Program-made: the position numbers and the translations under genes
In this document: piece by piece, positions 1-5,802 of the stretch
How positions within the stretch are numbered: the stretch's first letter is position 1
How the letters are laid out: the number at the start of each line of letters is the position of its first letter
NCBI GenBank assembly: GCA_030592605.1
Contig: JAUVIT010000071.1
Coordinates: 1 to 7,390 of the forward strand
DNA: 7,390 bases
From: Bacteroidota bacterium
Lineage (GTDB): Bacteria > Bacteroidota > Bacteroidia > Bacteroidales > GCA-2748055
Direction of reading: 5' to 3'
Notes under the pieces: generated by a model
The model's input: only the letters and a program-made list of their open reading frames with translations
Database searches by the model: none
What the model was told of the DNA's origin: nothing

Positions 1-1020
1 ATCACCGACTTTGTATTTATGACAGATCAGACCAGCTATATGTTTGTTACCGGTCCCAATGTGGTGAAAGAGGTGCTTAATGAGGATGTATCTCTCAACG
101 ACCTGGGTGGTGCAGGGGTTCACTCCAAAAAGAGCGGTGTGGCACATTTGGTCTTCCCGGATGAAGAGAATACCCTGATGGGGGTCCGCCAGATACTGGC
201 CTACCTCCCCTCGAATAATATGGAGAACTCACCAGAGATGGAGTTATCGGTCGATGAAACTGCCGATGTGGAGGAGAAATTAAGGGATATTGTGCCAGAC
301 GATCCCAATAAGCCATATGACGTAAAAGATGTCATCAATCTCATTGTGGACAAGCGCTCCTTCTATGAGATCGCTGAGAATTATGCCCAGAATATTGTGA
401 TCGGGTTTGGTAGACTGGATGGAAAGGTAATTGGCATTGTGGCCAATCAGCCTAAAGTACTTGCCGGCACTCTGGATATCAACTCTTCCAATAAAGGAGC
501 CCGCTTTATCAGATTCTGTGATGCCTTCAATATTCCACTTTTAATCCTGGAAGATGTTCCAGGATTCTTGCCGGGAATCGACCAGGAGCATAGCGGAATC
601 ATCCGGCACGGAGCCAAAATGCTCTATGCCTTTGCAGATGCCACAGTTCCAAGGATTACTGTAATCCTTAGAAAATCTTATGGTGGTGCCTATTGTGTTA
701 TGAATAGCAAAAATCTTGGGGGAGATTTCAATTTTGCCTGGCCAACAGCCGAGATTGCTGTAATGGGACCCGAAGGTGCTGTGGCCATAATCTACAGGAA
801 AGAACTGGAAGCTTCGGAGGATCCTGCAGCTATGAAAAAAGAGCTCACCGCAAGGTATCGCAATGAGATTGCAAATCCCTATGTAGCCGAAGAACGCGGT
901 TTCATTGATGAAGTGGTCGATCCGGCCGAGACTAGGCTCAAACTGATCCGTGCCTTTGAAGCCCTTGAAACAAAACATGTTGATAACCCTGCCAGGAAAC
1001 ATGGCAATATTCCTCTTTAA
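1..1020 (+). CDS. pccB: Acyl-CoA (probably propionyl-CoA) carboxylase carboxyltransferase (beta) subunit, 5' partial
   Basis: This subunit transfers the carboxyl group from carboxybiotin to the alpha carbon of an acyl-CoA, giving (S)-methylmalonyl-CoA if the substrate is propionyl-CoA. The frame is open from base 1, so the ATG at 19 is internal. The 339 visible residues compare with about 510-540 in the family, so roughly 170-200 N-terminal residues lie outside the window. Visible family motifs include NEDVSLNDLGGAGVHSKKSG, NQPKVLAGTLDINSS, GARFIRFCDAFNIPL, DVPGFLPG, the GGAY oxyanion-hole region, AWPTAEIAVMGPEGAV and the C-terminal RKHGNIPL, which is nearly the end of human PCCB. The residue after GGAY, Asp in typical propionyl-CoA carboxylases, is Cys here (codon 694-696). 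The biotin carboxylase and carrier genes follow directly. Methylmalonyl-CoA decarboxylase alpha subunit is the main alternative, but an adjacent ATP-grasp biotin carboxylase favours a carboxylase. Confidence 0.93.
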   Translation: MTDFVFMTDQTSYMFVTGPNVVKEVLNEDVSLNDLGGAGVHSKKSGVAHLVFPDEENTLMGVRQILAYLPSNNMENSPEMELSVDETADVEEKLRDIVPDDPNKPYDVKDVINLIVDKRSFYEIAENYAQNIVIGFGRLDGKVIGIVANQPKVLAGTLDINSSNKGARFIRFCDAFNIPLLILEDVPGFLPGIDQEHSGIIRHGAKMLYAFADATVPRITVILRKSYGGAYCVMNSKNLGGDFNFAWPTAEIAVMGPEGAVAIIYRKELEASEDPAAMKKELTARYRNEIANPYVAEERGFIDEVVDPAETRLKLIRAFEALETKHVDNPARKHGNIPL

Positions 1021-1029
1021 ATTTCTTCT

Positions 1030-2532
1030 ATGAAAATTAAGAGCCTACTCATAGCCAACCGTGGCGAGATCGCCATCCGGATCATTAAGACCACCCGAAA
1101 AATGGGTATCCGGTCTTATGTGATAAAAACAGCCAAAGAACCTAATGCCTGGTACCTTGAAGAGGCAGATGAGATCATCGATTTCTCTGAGAACTATGAT
1201 GATGTGATTCCTGAGTTCCTTGATATCGAACGGATCATCAAGAGCGCCAAAAAGCGTAAGATTGATGCCATTCATCCCGGTTATGGTTTTCTGGCCGAAA
1301 ACCCGGTTTTCGCCAGAAGATGTGAAGAGGAGAAGATCACCTTCATAGGACCTTCACACGATGCCATCTATCGCATGGGGCATAAAACCATTGCCAAAGA
1401 GTTGGCCCGGGAAAACGGCGTTCCCCTTTTGGGTGGAAGTCCGGGAACAGTTAGGGATGCCGAAGAGGCCCGAAAAATTGCAAATAAGATTGGTTATCCT
1501 GTGATCCTGAAAGCTGCAGCCGGAGGAGGTGGCCGCGGTATGCGCGTGGTGGAGAAAGAGAAAGACATTGAAAGAATGTTCACCCTGGCCACCAATGAAG
1601 CTGCAAAGGCTTTTAACAATCCCGATGTGTTTCTGGAGCGCTTTGTCAGGGAGCCCCGACATATTGAATTCCAGATCCTGGCGGATCAACATGGAAACGT
1701 AGTGCACCTGGGTGAACGGGAGTGTTCGATACAACGAAAACATCAGAAACTTCTGGAAGAATCTCCTTCCGCTGCCCTGGACGAGGCTCTTAGGAAAAAA
1801 ATGGGGGATGCTGCCATCAATATCGCAAAGTCTGTGAACTACTATTCAGCTGGTACTGTGGAGTTCCTGCTGGACATTGACAACAGTTTCTCTTTTATGG
1901 AGATGAACACCCGTATACAGGTGGAGCACCCGGTCACTGAAATGGTTACCGGGATCGACCTTATCGAACAAATGATTCTGATTGCTGAAGGAGAAAAACT
2001 TCCCTTTACACAGAAGGATATCAAGCTGAACGGGTGGGCCATTGAATGGAGGATCAATGCCGAGGATGTTCAATCCGGTTTCTCTCCCAGTCTCGGTACC
2101 ATTGAAAAGATCTCCTGGCCGGAGTCTGAAAACGTCAGGGTGGATACAGGGGTCAGAGACGGGTCAGTCATTACGCCCTATTACGACTCCATGATCGCGA
2201 AACTAATCGTTCATGCCGAAACCCGGGAGAAGGCCCTGCAACAATCAAGCCTGGCCATAAGGAAATTCTGGATCAAAGGGACCAAAACAACCCTGGCTTT
2301 CTGCAGAGCTGTTCTTCAGAATAGCAACTTCAGGAAGGGAAATTTCAATACCTCTTTTCTAAGTAAAGAGCTGAAGATTTATTACCAGAATGAACCCGAC
2401 GATGCCCTGCTGGCTGCATTTTTTGCCACCTACGACTACGCCCGGGAGATAAATGAAAATGAAGAAAAACCGCTTAATACAGAGAATGGCAAGGCAATTA
2501 CCCCCTGGGTATTAAAGAAACGCTTACGATAA
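1030..2532 (+). CDS. accC: Biotin carboxylase subunit of acyl-CoA carboxylase
   Basis: This cytosolic ATP-grasp enzyme carboxylates the biotin of the carrier protein with ATP and bicarbonate. It has 500 residues against about 450 for stand-alone AccC. Order: N-terminal biotin carboxylase domain (1-115, with NRGEIAIRII and HPGYGFLAEN), ATP-grasp domain (about 116-320), and C-terminal domain (to about 445). The glycine-rich loop AAAGGGGRGMR lies at 163-172. Counterparts of E. coli AccC active-site residues are visible with an offset of about three: K119, K161, H238 in QRKHQK, E279, E291, N293, R295, Q297-V298-E299 in MEMNTRIQVEHP, and R341 in RINAED. The set looks complete. Residues 446-500 are an extra tail with a helix-like DDALLAAFFATYDYAREI stretch, resembling the segment that enters the BT domain of fused alpha chains. 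The start lies 9 bases after pccB with no Shine-Dalgarno. Coupled translation in one operon is inferred. Confidence 0.96.
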   Translation: MKIKSLLIANRGEIAIRIIKTTRKMGIRSYVIKTAKEPNAWYLEEADEIIDFSENYDDVIPEFLDIERIIKSAKKRKIDAIHPGYGFLAENPVFARRCEEEKITFIGPSHDAIYRMGHKTIAKELARENGVPLLGGSPGTVRDAEEARKIANKIGYPVILKAAAGGGGRGMRVVEKEKDIERMFTLATNEAAKAFNNPDVFLERFVREPRHIEFQILADQHGNVVHLGERECSIQRKHQKLLEESPSAALDEALRKKMGDAAINIAKSVNYYSAGTVEFLLDIDNSFSFMEMNTRIQVEHPVTEMVTGIDLIEQMILIAEGEKLPFTQKDIKLNGWAIEWRINAEDVQSGFSPSLGTIEKISWPESENVRVDTGVRDGSVITPYYDSMIAKLIVHAETREKALQQSSLAIRKFWIKGTKTTLAFCRAVLQNSNFRKGNFNTSFLSKELKIYYQNEPDDALLAAFFATYDYAREINENEEKPLNTENGKAITPWVLKKRLR

Positions 2533-2546
2533 ATCTGGATCAGAAT

Positions 2547-3083
2547 ATGGCACGTGCAGCAAAGAAAAAACAATCAACCAAGCTCATAGCGCTCAGCGCA
2601 ACCAATAAAGCTTATGAGTTTAAAAAGCCACTGGAGAAACGGATCAAGTACCAGGGGAAAGAGGTGGATATCAAGCTTCATGAAGATCCCAAAGGATTCT
2701 CCTATATTGTTTGGAAGAATAAGAAATACATGCTCGATGTAATCGAGAAGAAGCAGAATCGCTATACCATTATGGTTAATGGTGTCTGGCACTCCTTCAC
2801 CGTGGAGACCCCCGTCTCATTGAAACGCAAAAGATACCTGGCGCAACAGGCCGATGCATCCACCAGTGTATCCATTGAGGCTCCCATGCCAGGAAAGATT
2901 GTCGACATCATGGTTGAAGAGGGCACAGAGGTGAAGGAAGGAGAACCCATTATCATCCTGGAGGCCATGAAAATGCAAAATGAGATAAGCAGCCACATCA
3001 CGGGAATTGTTCAGACGATTTCAGTAAAAAAGGGGGAATCGGTCATGAAGGATGATGTATTGATTGAGATCAAGAAGGGCTAA
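2547..3083 (+). CDS. Biotin carboxyl carrier protein with an N-terminal BT-like barrel
   Basis: This is the mobile carrier that shuttles carboxybiotin between the biotin carboxylase and carboxyltransferase. It has 178 residues. The biotinyl domain (about 107-178) contains IEAPMPGKIVDIMVEEGTEV and the biotinylation motif EAMKMQNE, with acceptor lysine K142 (codon 2970-2972). Residues 1-15 are basic. Residues 20-95 are beta-rich (KRIKYQGKEVDIKL, YIVWKNKKYMLDVI, YTIMVNGVWHSFTV) and resemble the BT barrel that links the biotin carboxylase to the carrier domain in propionyl-CoA carboxylase alpha chains. That assignment is by sequence character only. The Pro/Ala-rich linker of E. coli AccB is absent. 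The ATG follows the biotin carboxylase stop by 14 bases, and no other in-frame start fits. The stop is only 2 bases from the stop of the convergent phosphoesterase gene. Confidence 0.94.
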   Translation: MARAAKKKQSTKLIALSATNKAYEFKKPLEKRIKYQGKEVDIKLHEDPKGFSYIVWKNKKYMLDVIEKKQNRYTIMVNGVWHSFTVETPVSLKRKRYLAQQADASTSVSIEAPMPGKIVDIMVEEGTEVKEGEPIIILEAMKMQNEISSHITGIVQTISVKKGESVMKDDVLIEIKKG

Positions 3084-3085
3084 GA

Positions 3086-3655
3086 CTACCTGAACACTAT
3101 CTCATCCAACACATGGTATTCAGGTCCCCGGGGACCCAATATACTTCGAAAGAACACCAGCTTCTCAAAAATGACTGAACCTGAGAATTGTTGGTTCATT
3201 GCTTCCACTGTAAGGTAATAGTCCTGTAAATTTTGCAGGCTTCTCACCCGGCCCAGGGTCAGGTGTGCCCTGAATGGCTGCTCAGTTGCAGGAATCCCAC
3301 ACATCTCAAGTACACGATCCACTTCGCTCTTTAAGTTTTCAAAAAAGTCTGTCTCTTCAAATCCAACCCAGAGGACCCGGGGTCTTTTTCTCGGTCCAAA
3401 ACTGGCCAGTCCGGCGATGTCGAGCCTGATCCGCTCCGGAATATGAATCCCTGCATGCAGAACATTCTCGATCTTCTTTACGTCAGTTATGTCTGTATCG
3501 CCTATAAACCTGAGTGTTACATGATACTGGTCCGGATTTGTCCAGCTGATTCGTTCCTCTTTCAGAGCAGCTATCAGCTTGTGACGGGCCTGAAGAAAGA
3601 TCGGTTCCACCTGCAGCGGCAATCCTATAAATGTTCTATAGTATTGACTTTCCAT
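3086..3655 (-). CDS. thpR: 2H-phosphoesterase, RNA 2',3'-cyclic phosphodiesterase (2'-5' RNA ligase family)
   Basis: The product has 189 residues, usual for the ThpR/LigT family. Both signature HxTx motifs of the 2H superfamily are present: HVTLRF (H45, T47) and HLTLGR (H131, T133). The family N-terminus is visible as RTFIGLPL, and a central RPRVLWVGFE strand lies at 91-100. Known members hydrolyse 2',3'-cyclic phosphate ends of RNA to 2'-phosphomonoesters, and some ligate tRNA halves in vitro. The cellular role is poorly defined, and the adjacent genes do not suggest a substrate. The ATG at 3655 is the only good start, because it places the RTFIGLPL strand at the expected N-terminal position. 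The gene is convergent with the carboxylase operon and divergent from elbB, so it is probably monocistronic. A perfect TAnnTTTG box lies 36 bases upstream of the start. Confidence 0.93.
   Translation of the reverse strand: MESQYYRTFIGLPLQVEPIFLQARHKLIAALKEERISWTNPDQYHVTLRFIGDTDITDVKKIENVLHAGIHIPERIRLDIAGLASFGPRKRPRVLWVGFEETDFFENLKSEVDRVLEMCGIPATEQPFRAHLTLGRVRSLQNLQDYYLTVEAMNQQFSGSVIFEKLVFFRSILGPRGPEYHVLDEIVFR
3123..3136. repeat. Perfect 14-base palindrome inside the 3' end of thpR
   Basis: The sequence GGTCCCCGGGGACC equals its own reverse complement. It lies in the codons for LGPRGP near the C-terminus of the phosphoesterase. Beside it, ACCTGAA at 3088-3094 pairs with TTCAGGT at 3119-3125, giving a 7-base stem with a 24-base loop. 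The sequence is certain but its function is not. The GC-rich structures sit where two convergent transcripts must end, yet neither has a T-tract. A 14-base palindrome is expected by chance about once in every two windows of this size. Confidence 0.4.
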
Positions 3656-3677
3656 TTACAATACCACCTGTTTTCCA

Positions 3678-3685
3678 TAAATTGG
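3678..3685 (+). promoter_or_regulatory. Weak candidate -7 box for elbB
   Basis: TAAATTGG differs from the Bacteroidota consensus TAnnTTTG at one fixed position. It would place the transcript start near 3690, about 32 bases before the elbB ATG. I could not find a properly spaced TTG/TTTG -33 element. It is offered mainly because elbB needs a promoter within this 68-base divergent spacer. Confidence 0.25.
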
Positions 3686-3691
3686 TCCTTA

Positions 3692-3699
3692 CAAAAATA
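3692..3699 (-). promoter_or_regulatory. Candidate -7 promoter box for thpR
   Basis: Read on the minus strand the sequence is TATTTTTG, a perfect match to the Bacteroidota sigma-ABfr -7 consensus TAnnTTTG. Transcription would begin near 3685, giving a leader of about 30 bases before the thpR ATG at 3655. The surrounding spacer is AT-rich. No convincing TTTG -33 element lies 19-21 bases further upstream, which is common in this phylum. The position overlaps the presumed elbB leader on the opposite strand. Confidence 0.45.
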
Positions 3700-3723
3700 T
3701 CAAATTCTCTAAAAATAGAACCT

Positions 3724-4374
3724 ATGAAGAAATTTGCAGTTTTGCTTTCGGGATGCGGCGTTTTCGACGGTGCAGAAATACATGAGGCTACGCTAAGCCT
3801 GCTGGCCATTGTCAAACAGGGTGGCAGCTATGAAATTTTCGCGCCCGACACGAATATGCACCATGTAATAAACCATATTACTGGTGAGGAGATGGAGGAG
3901 ACCAGGAACGTACTGGTGGAATCGGCCCGTATCGCCCGGGGTCAGATAAGGAATCTGAAACAGTTCAACCCTATGTCTTTTGATGGCCTCTTGTTGCCCG
4001 GTGGTTTCGGAGCCGCCAAAAACCTCTCAAGCTGGGCATTTGAAGGAGCCGATGCCACCGTCCTTCCTGAAGTGGAAGAAGCCATCACAGGGATGGTTGC
4101 GCTGAAGAAACCTGTAGGGGCCCTATGCATTTCACCAGTGATTCTGGCAAAAGTGCTTGGGAAAGTTCACCTGACCATTGGTGATGATGAAAGTACCATC
4201 GATGCGCTGGAGTCCCTGGGAGCCAATCATGTGTATACCACCCATGGTGAGGTGGTGGTGGATCCCGATCATAATCTTGTGACCACCCCATGCTATATGC
4301 TGGATGCCACCATCGACCAGATAGCAGACGGTGCTAATAATCTGGTGGATGCCATGTTTAAACTAATGAAATAG
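3724..4374 (+). CDS. elbB: ElbB-type glyoxalase / isoprenoid biosynthesis-associated protein (DJ-1/PfpI superfamily)
   Basis: The product has 216 residues, within one of E. coli ElbB. It opens with KKFAVLLSGCGVFDGAEIHE, characteristic of ElbB: the GCGVxDGxEIHE segment carries the acidic residue that activates the nucleophile (E18 or E21 here). LLLPGGFGAAKNLS at 89-102 is the superfamily oxyanion region. GALCISP contains the nucleophile-elbow cysteine C135, the same number as in E. coli. E. coli ElbB has weak glyoxalase III activity toward glyoxal and has been linked to early isoprenoid synthesis, but its physiological role is uncertain. The frame extends upstream to an ATG at 3631, but that extension would overlap thpR and lacks family similarity. 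The ATG at 3724 places the first beta strand exactly at the N-terminus. A hairpin begins 9 bases after the stop. Confidence 0.94.
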   Translation: MKKFAVLLSGCGVFDGAEIHEATLSLLAIVKQGGSYEIFAPDTNMHHVINHITGEEMEETRNVLVESARIARGQIRNLKQFNPMSFDGLLLPGGFGAAKNLSSWAFEGADATVLPEVEEAITGMVALKKPVGALCISPVILAKVLGKVHLTIGDDESTIDALESLGANHVYTTHGEVVVDPDHNLVTTPCYMLDATIDQIADGANNLVDAMFKLMK

Positions 4375-4382
4375 ATCCGGCT

Positions 4383-4415
4383 ATAAGCAAGACCGGTACA
4401 GTTTTTGCTTATTTT
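4383..4415 (+). terminator. Candidate intrinsic terminator of elbB
   Basis: ATAAGCAAGA at 4383-4392 pairs with TTTTGCTTAT at 4403-4412. This makes a 10-base stem with one G-T pair and a 10-base loop, followed by TTT. It begins 9 bases after the elbB stop codon, as expected for an intrinsic terminator. The stem is AT-rich and the trailing T-run is short, so termination may be partial. It ends only 12 bases before the proposed start of the next gene. Confidence 0.5.
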
Positions 4416-4423
4416 ACAATCCA

Positions 4424-5026
4424 TTGAAAGCATACCTGCTCCATATATTGATGGGTGCTGCTCTGTTCTGCTATGTAACAGATCTGGCCGCCCAGGAACC
4501 ACAGAAAGATAACTCAGTGGTGACCCGTGCTGTAGTGGAAGGCTCCGATACCCTCCCCATCTTTGAGTTGCCGGAGGTCCTTGTATATGAAAGAAGAGAT
4601 TTTGAATACCTCTACCTGAAACGAAGGTACAGGCGAATGATCCGCAATATCAAAAAGGCCTACCCCTATGCCCAGATTGCAGGCGTCAAACTAAAAGAGC
4701 TGGATGATCACCTGGCTACACTCAATAGTGAAAAAGAGCAGAAAGCTTACATCAATCAGGCTGAGAAGGAGATCATGGATCAGTTTGAAAAGCAGGTCAA
4801 ACGACTGACTGTTACACAGGGCATTATCCTTGTTAAGCTGATTGACCGCGAAACCGGCCGAACCTCCTACCAGGTAATCAAGGAATTGAAGGGAGGCTTT
4901 ACCGCCTTCTTCTGGCAGGGCATTGCCCGGATCTTTGGAAACAACTTGAAAACCGAATATGATCCCGAAAACCAGGATAAGGTCATGGAAGACATTGTTC
5001 TCGGTATTGAGGCCGGATTCATATAA
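4424..5026 (+). CDS. Exported DUF4294 family protein of unknown function
   Basis: The product has 200 residues from the TTG at 4424. Residues 1-24 look like a type I signal peptide: K2, hydrophobic YLLHILMGAALFCYV, and likely cleavage before QEP. The protein is therefore probably periplasmic or outer-membrane associated. Residues 45-195 match the DUF4294 pattern as I recall it: RRYRRMIRNIKKAYPYA, a charged helical stretch with SEKEQKAYINQAEKEI, then LTVTQGIILVKLIDRETG, TSYQVIKEL, FFWQGIARIFGNNLKTEYDP. No function is known to me and no catalytic motif is evident. Residues 88-128 are rich in Lys and Glu and may form a long amphipathic helix. The TTG start is chosen because it supplies the positive N-terminus. 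An ATG at 4451 (residue 10) is the alternative but would leave a short, uncharged signal. No other start exists before the upstream in-frame stop. Confidence 0.82.
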   Translation: MKAYLLHILMGAALFCYVTDLAAQEPQKDNSVVTRAVVEGSDTLPIFELPEVLVYERRDFEYLYLKRRYRRMIRNIKKAYPYAQIAGVKLKELDDHLATLNSEKEQKAYINQAEKEIMDQFEKQVKRLTVTQGIILVKLIDRETGRTSYQVIKELKGGFTAFFWQGIARIFGNNLKTEYDPENQDKVMEDIVLGIEAGFI

Positions 5027-5087
5027 GGGCGTGAACATTCCCAGGGCTTCGTTGTTTTTTATTGCTATATAAGCACAAGATTAAAAG

Positions 5088-5591
5088 ATGGACGATCCCC
5101 GAAACAGACAGTATACCAATGGCGACATAACCGTGTTCTGGATACCTTCAAAATGTATCCATGCCACCACCTGTTTCAGGGAACTGATCGAAGTCTTCAA
5201 TCCCGGGAGAAGACCCTGGGTAAATATGGATGGGGCACCCACCCGCAAAATCATGGAGGTGGTCAATAAATGTCCCACACAGGCCCTGATTTGGAAGAAT
5301 AACCAGGATCTTACAGAGGAGGAGCTTAAAGCACAAAGGCACGTGGGGCCGAAAGAGGAGACCCCCAGATCGCTGTCAGCACCAAAGGAAGCAACCAGCA
5401 TACGCATTATGAAAGATGGGCCCATTGTGGTAGAGGGAAAATTCACTATTATAGGAAGCGACGACCAGGAGCTTAAACCATCTACAATGACCTCCTTCTG
5501 CCGCTGTGGTTCTTCCCGCAATATGCCTTACTGCGACGGGATGCACCGTAAGATTGATTTCACGGACCAAAGCACTGGAAATGGAGAATGA
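5088..5591 (+). CDS. Two-domain iron-sulfur protein: Fer4_19 plus CDGSH
   Basis: The product has 167 residues and no signal peptide, so it is probably cytosolic. Residues 8-72 resemble the divergent mono-cluster ferredoxin domain Fer4_19 (YjdI family): ITVFWIPSKCIHATTC (C23, C29), RRPWVNMDGA, and KCPTQAL (C62). Residues 73-103 form a hydrophilic linker. Residues 104-158 form a CDGSH domain with the ligand pattern CxCx8CxxxH: C138, C140, C149, H153 (FCRCGSS...MPYCDGMH). CDGSH domains bind a redox-active, acid-labile [2Fe-2S] cluster through three Cys and one His. Electron transfer, cluster transfer or redox sensing are possible; the sequence does not choose among them. The C-terminus overlaps the next gene by 11 bases. 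The 61 bases upstream contain a T6 run but no convincing hairpin or -7 box, so transcription from the DUF4294 gene is possible. Confidence 0.9.
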   Translation: MDDPRNRQYTNGDITVFWIPSKCIHATTCFRELIEVFNPGRRPWVNMDGAPTRKIMEVVNKCPTQALIWKNNQDLTEEELKAQRHVGPKEETPRSLSAPKEATSIRIMKDGPIVVEGKFTIIGSDDQELKPSTMTSFCRCGSSRNMPYCDGMHRKIDFTDQSTGNGE

Positions 5592-5772
5592 AAGAACCCT
5601 GTTCAAAGTGATGGCCGGAGGGCCCCTCAAAGTAACAGGACCAAAGCGAATAAAAGGTTCAGATGGGAAGATCATTAAAATAGATGAGCCCGTATTCCTC
5701 TGCCGGTGTGGGAATTCTTCAAACAAGCCATTTTGCGACGGAACCCATAAGCGGAACGGTTTTTCAGAATGA
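5581..5772 (+). CDS. Small single-domain CDGSH iron-sulfur protein
   Basis: The product has 63 residues, almost all of them one CDGSH domain. GGPLKVTG (13-20) is the usual lead-in strand, and FLCRCGNSSNKPFCDGTHKR carries the [2Fe-2S] ligands C41, C43, C52 and H56. The ATG at 5581 precedes the upstream gene's stop (5589-5591), so the genes overlap by 11 bases in a different frame and are probably translationally coupled. The frame stays open upstream to an ATG at 5506, but that extension reads through the CDGSH codons of the previous gene in another frame and is not protein-like. The domain is related to the preceding CDGSH domain but clearly diverged, so any duplication is old. It may act as a partner or redundant copy of its neighbour; this is inference from position only. 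Confidence 0.88.
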   Translation: MENERTLFKVMAGGPLKVTGPKRIKGSDGKIIKIDEPVFLCRCGNSSNKPFCDGTHKRNGFSE

Positions 5773-5790
5773 ATGATCTGCTAATTCTAT

Positions 5791-5798
5791 TAACTTTG
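5791..5798 (+). promoter_or_regulatory. -7 promoter box immediately before the arginine deiminase ATG
   Basis: TAACTTTG matches TAnnTTTG perfectly and ends 4 bases before the ATG at 5803. Since this box is centred near -7, transcription should begin at or within a base or two of the A of the ATG. That predicts a leaderless or nearly leaderless mRNA. No TTG/TTTG -33 element is seen at the expected spacing; the nearest T-rich stretch is at 5760-5764. Confidence 0.55.
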
Positions 5799-5802
5799 TG
5801 CC

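Noticed and set aside
541..1002. 153-residue open frame on the minus strand inside the carboxyltransferase gene
   Set aside because: It lies wholly opposite a strongly conserved coding region and has no recognisable motif; it is a codon shadow. The same applies to 1354-1743, 4691-5038, 5081-5521 and 6031-6528 on the minus strand.
1..1020. Methylmalonyl-CoA decarboxylase alpha subunit instead of a carboxylase subunit
   Set aside because: The partners of that sodium-pumping complex (a membrane beta subunit and a small membrane anchor) are absent, and an ATP-grasp biotin carboxylase follows in the same operon.
3443..3712. 89-residue plus-strand open frame opposite thpR
   Set aside because: It is antisense to the HxTx-containing coding sequence, runs across the divergent spacer, and has no protein-like features.
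3631..3723. Upstream ATG extension of elbB
   Set aside because: It would overlap the start of thpR on the opposite strand and add 31 residues absent from the family; the ATG at 3724 fits the ElbB N-terminus exactly.
5027..5087. Possible terminator before the Fer4_19-CDGSH gene, suggested by the T6 run at 5055-5060
   Set aside because: No stem longer than 3 base pairs could be formed directly upstream of the T-run, and no -7 box matches either, so nothing is annotated in this 61-base gap.
5506..5580. Upstream ATG extension of the small CDGSH gene
   Set aside because: It reads the CDGSH codons of the preceding gene in another frame, and the resulting peptide has no similarity to the CDGSH lead-in.
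5575..5595. Programmed frameshift joining the two CDGSH genes into one chain
   Set aside because: The overlap ATGGAGAATGA has no slippery heptamer or following structure, and a normal ATG exists. Two separate coupled genes explain it better.
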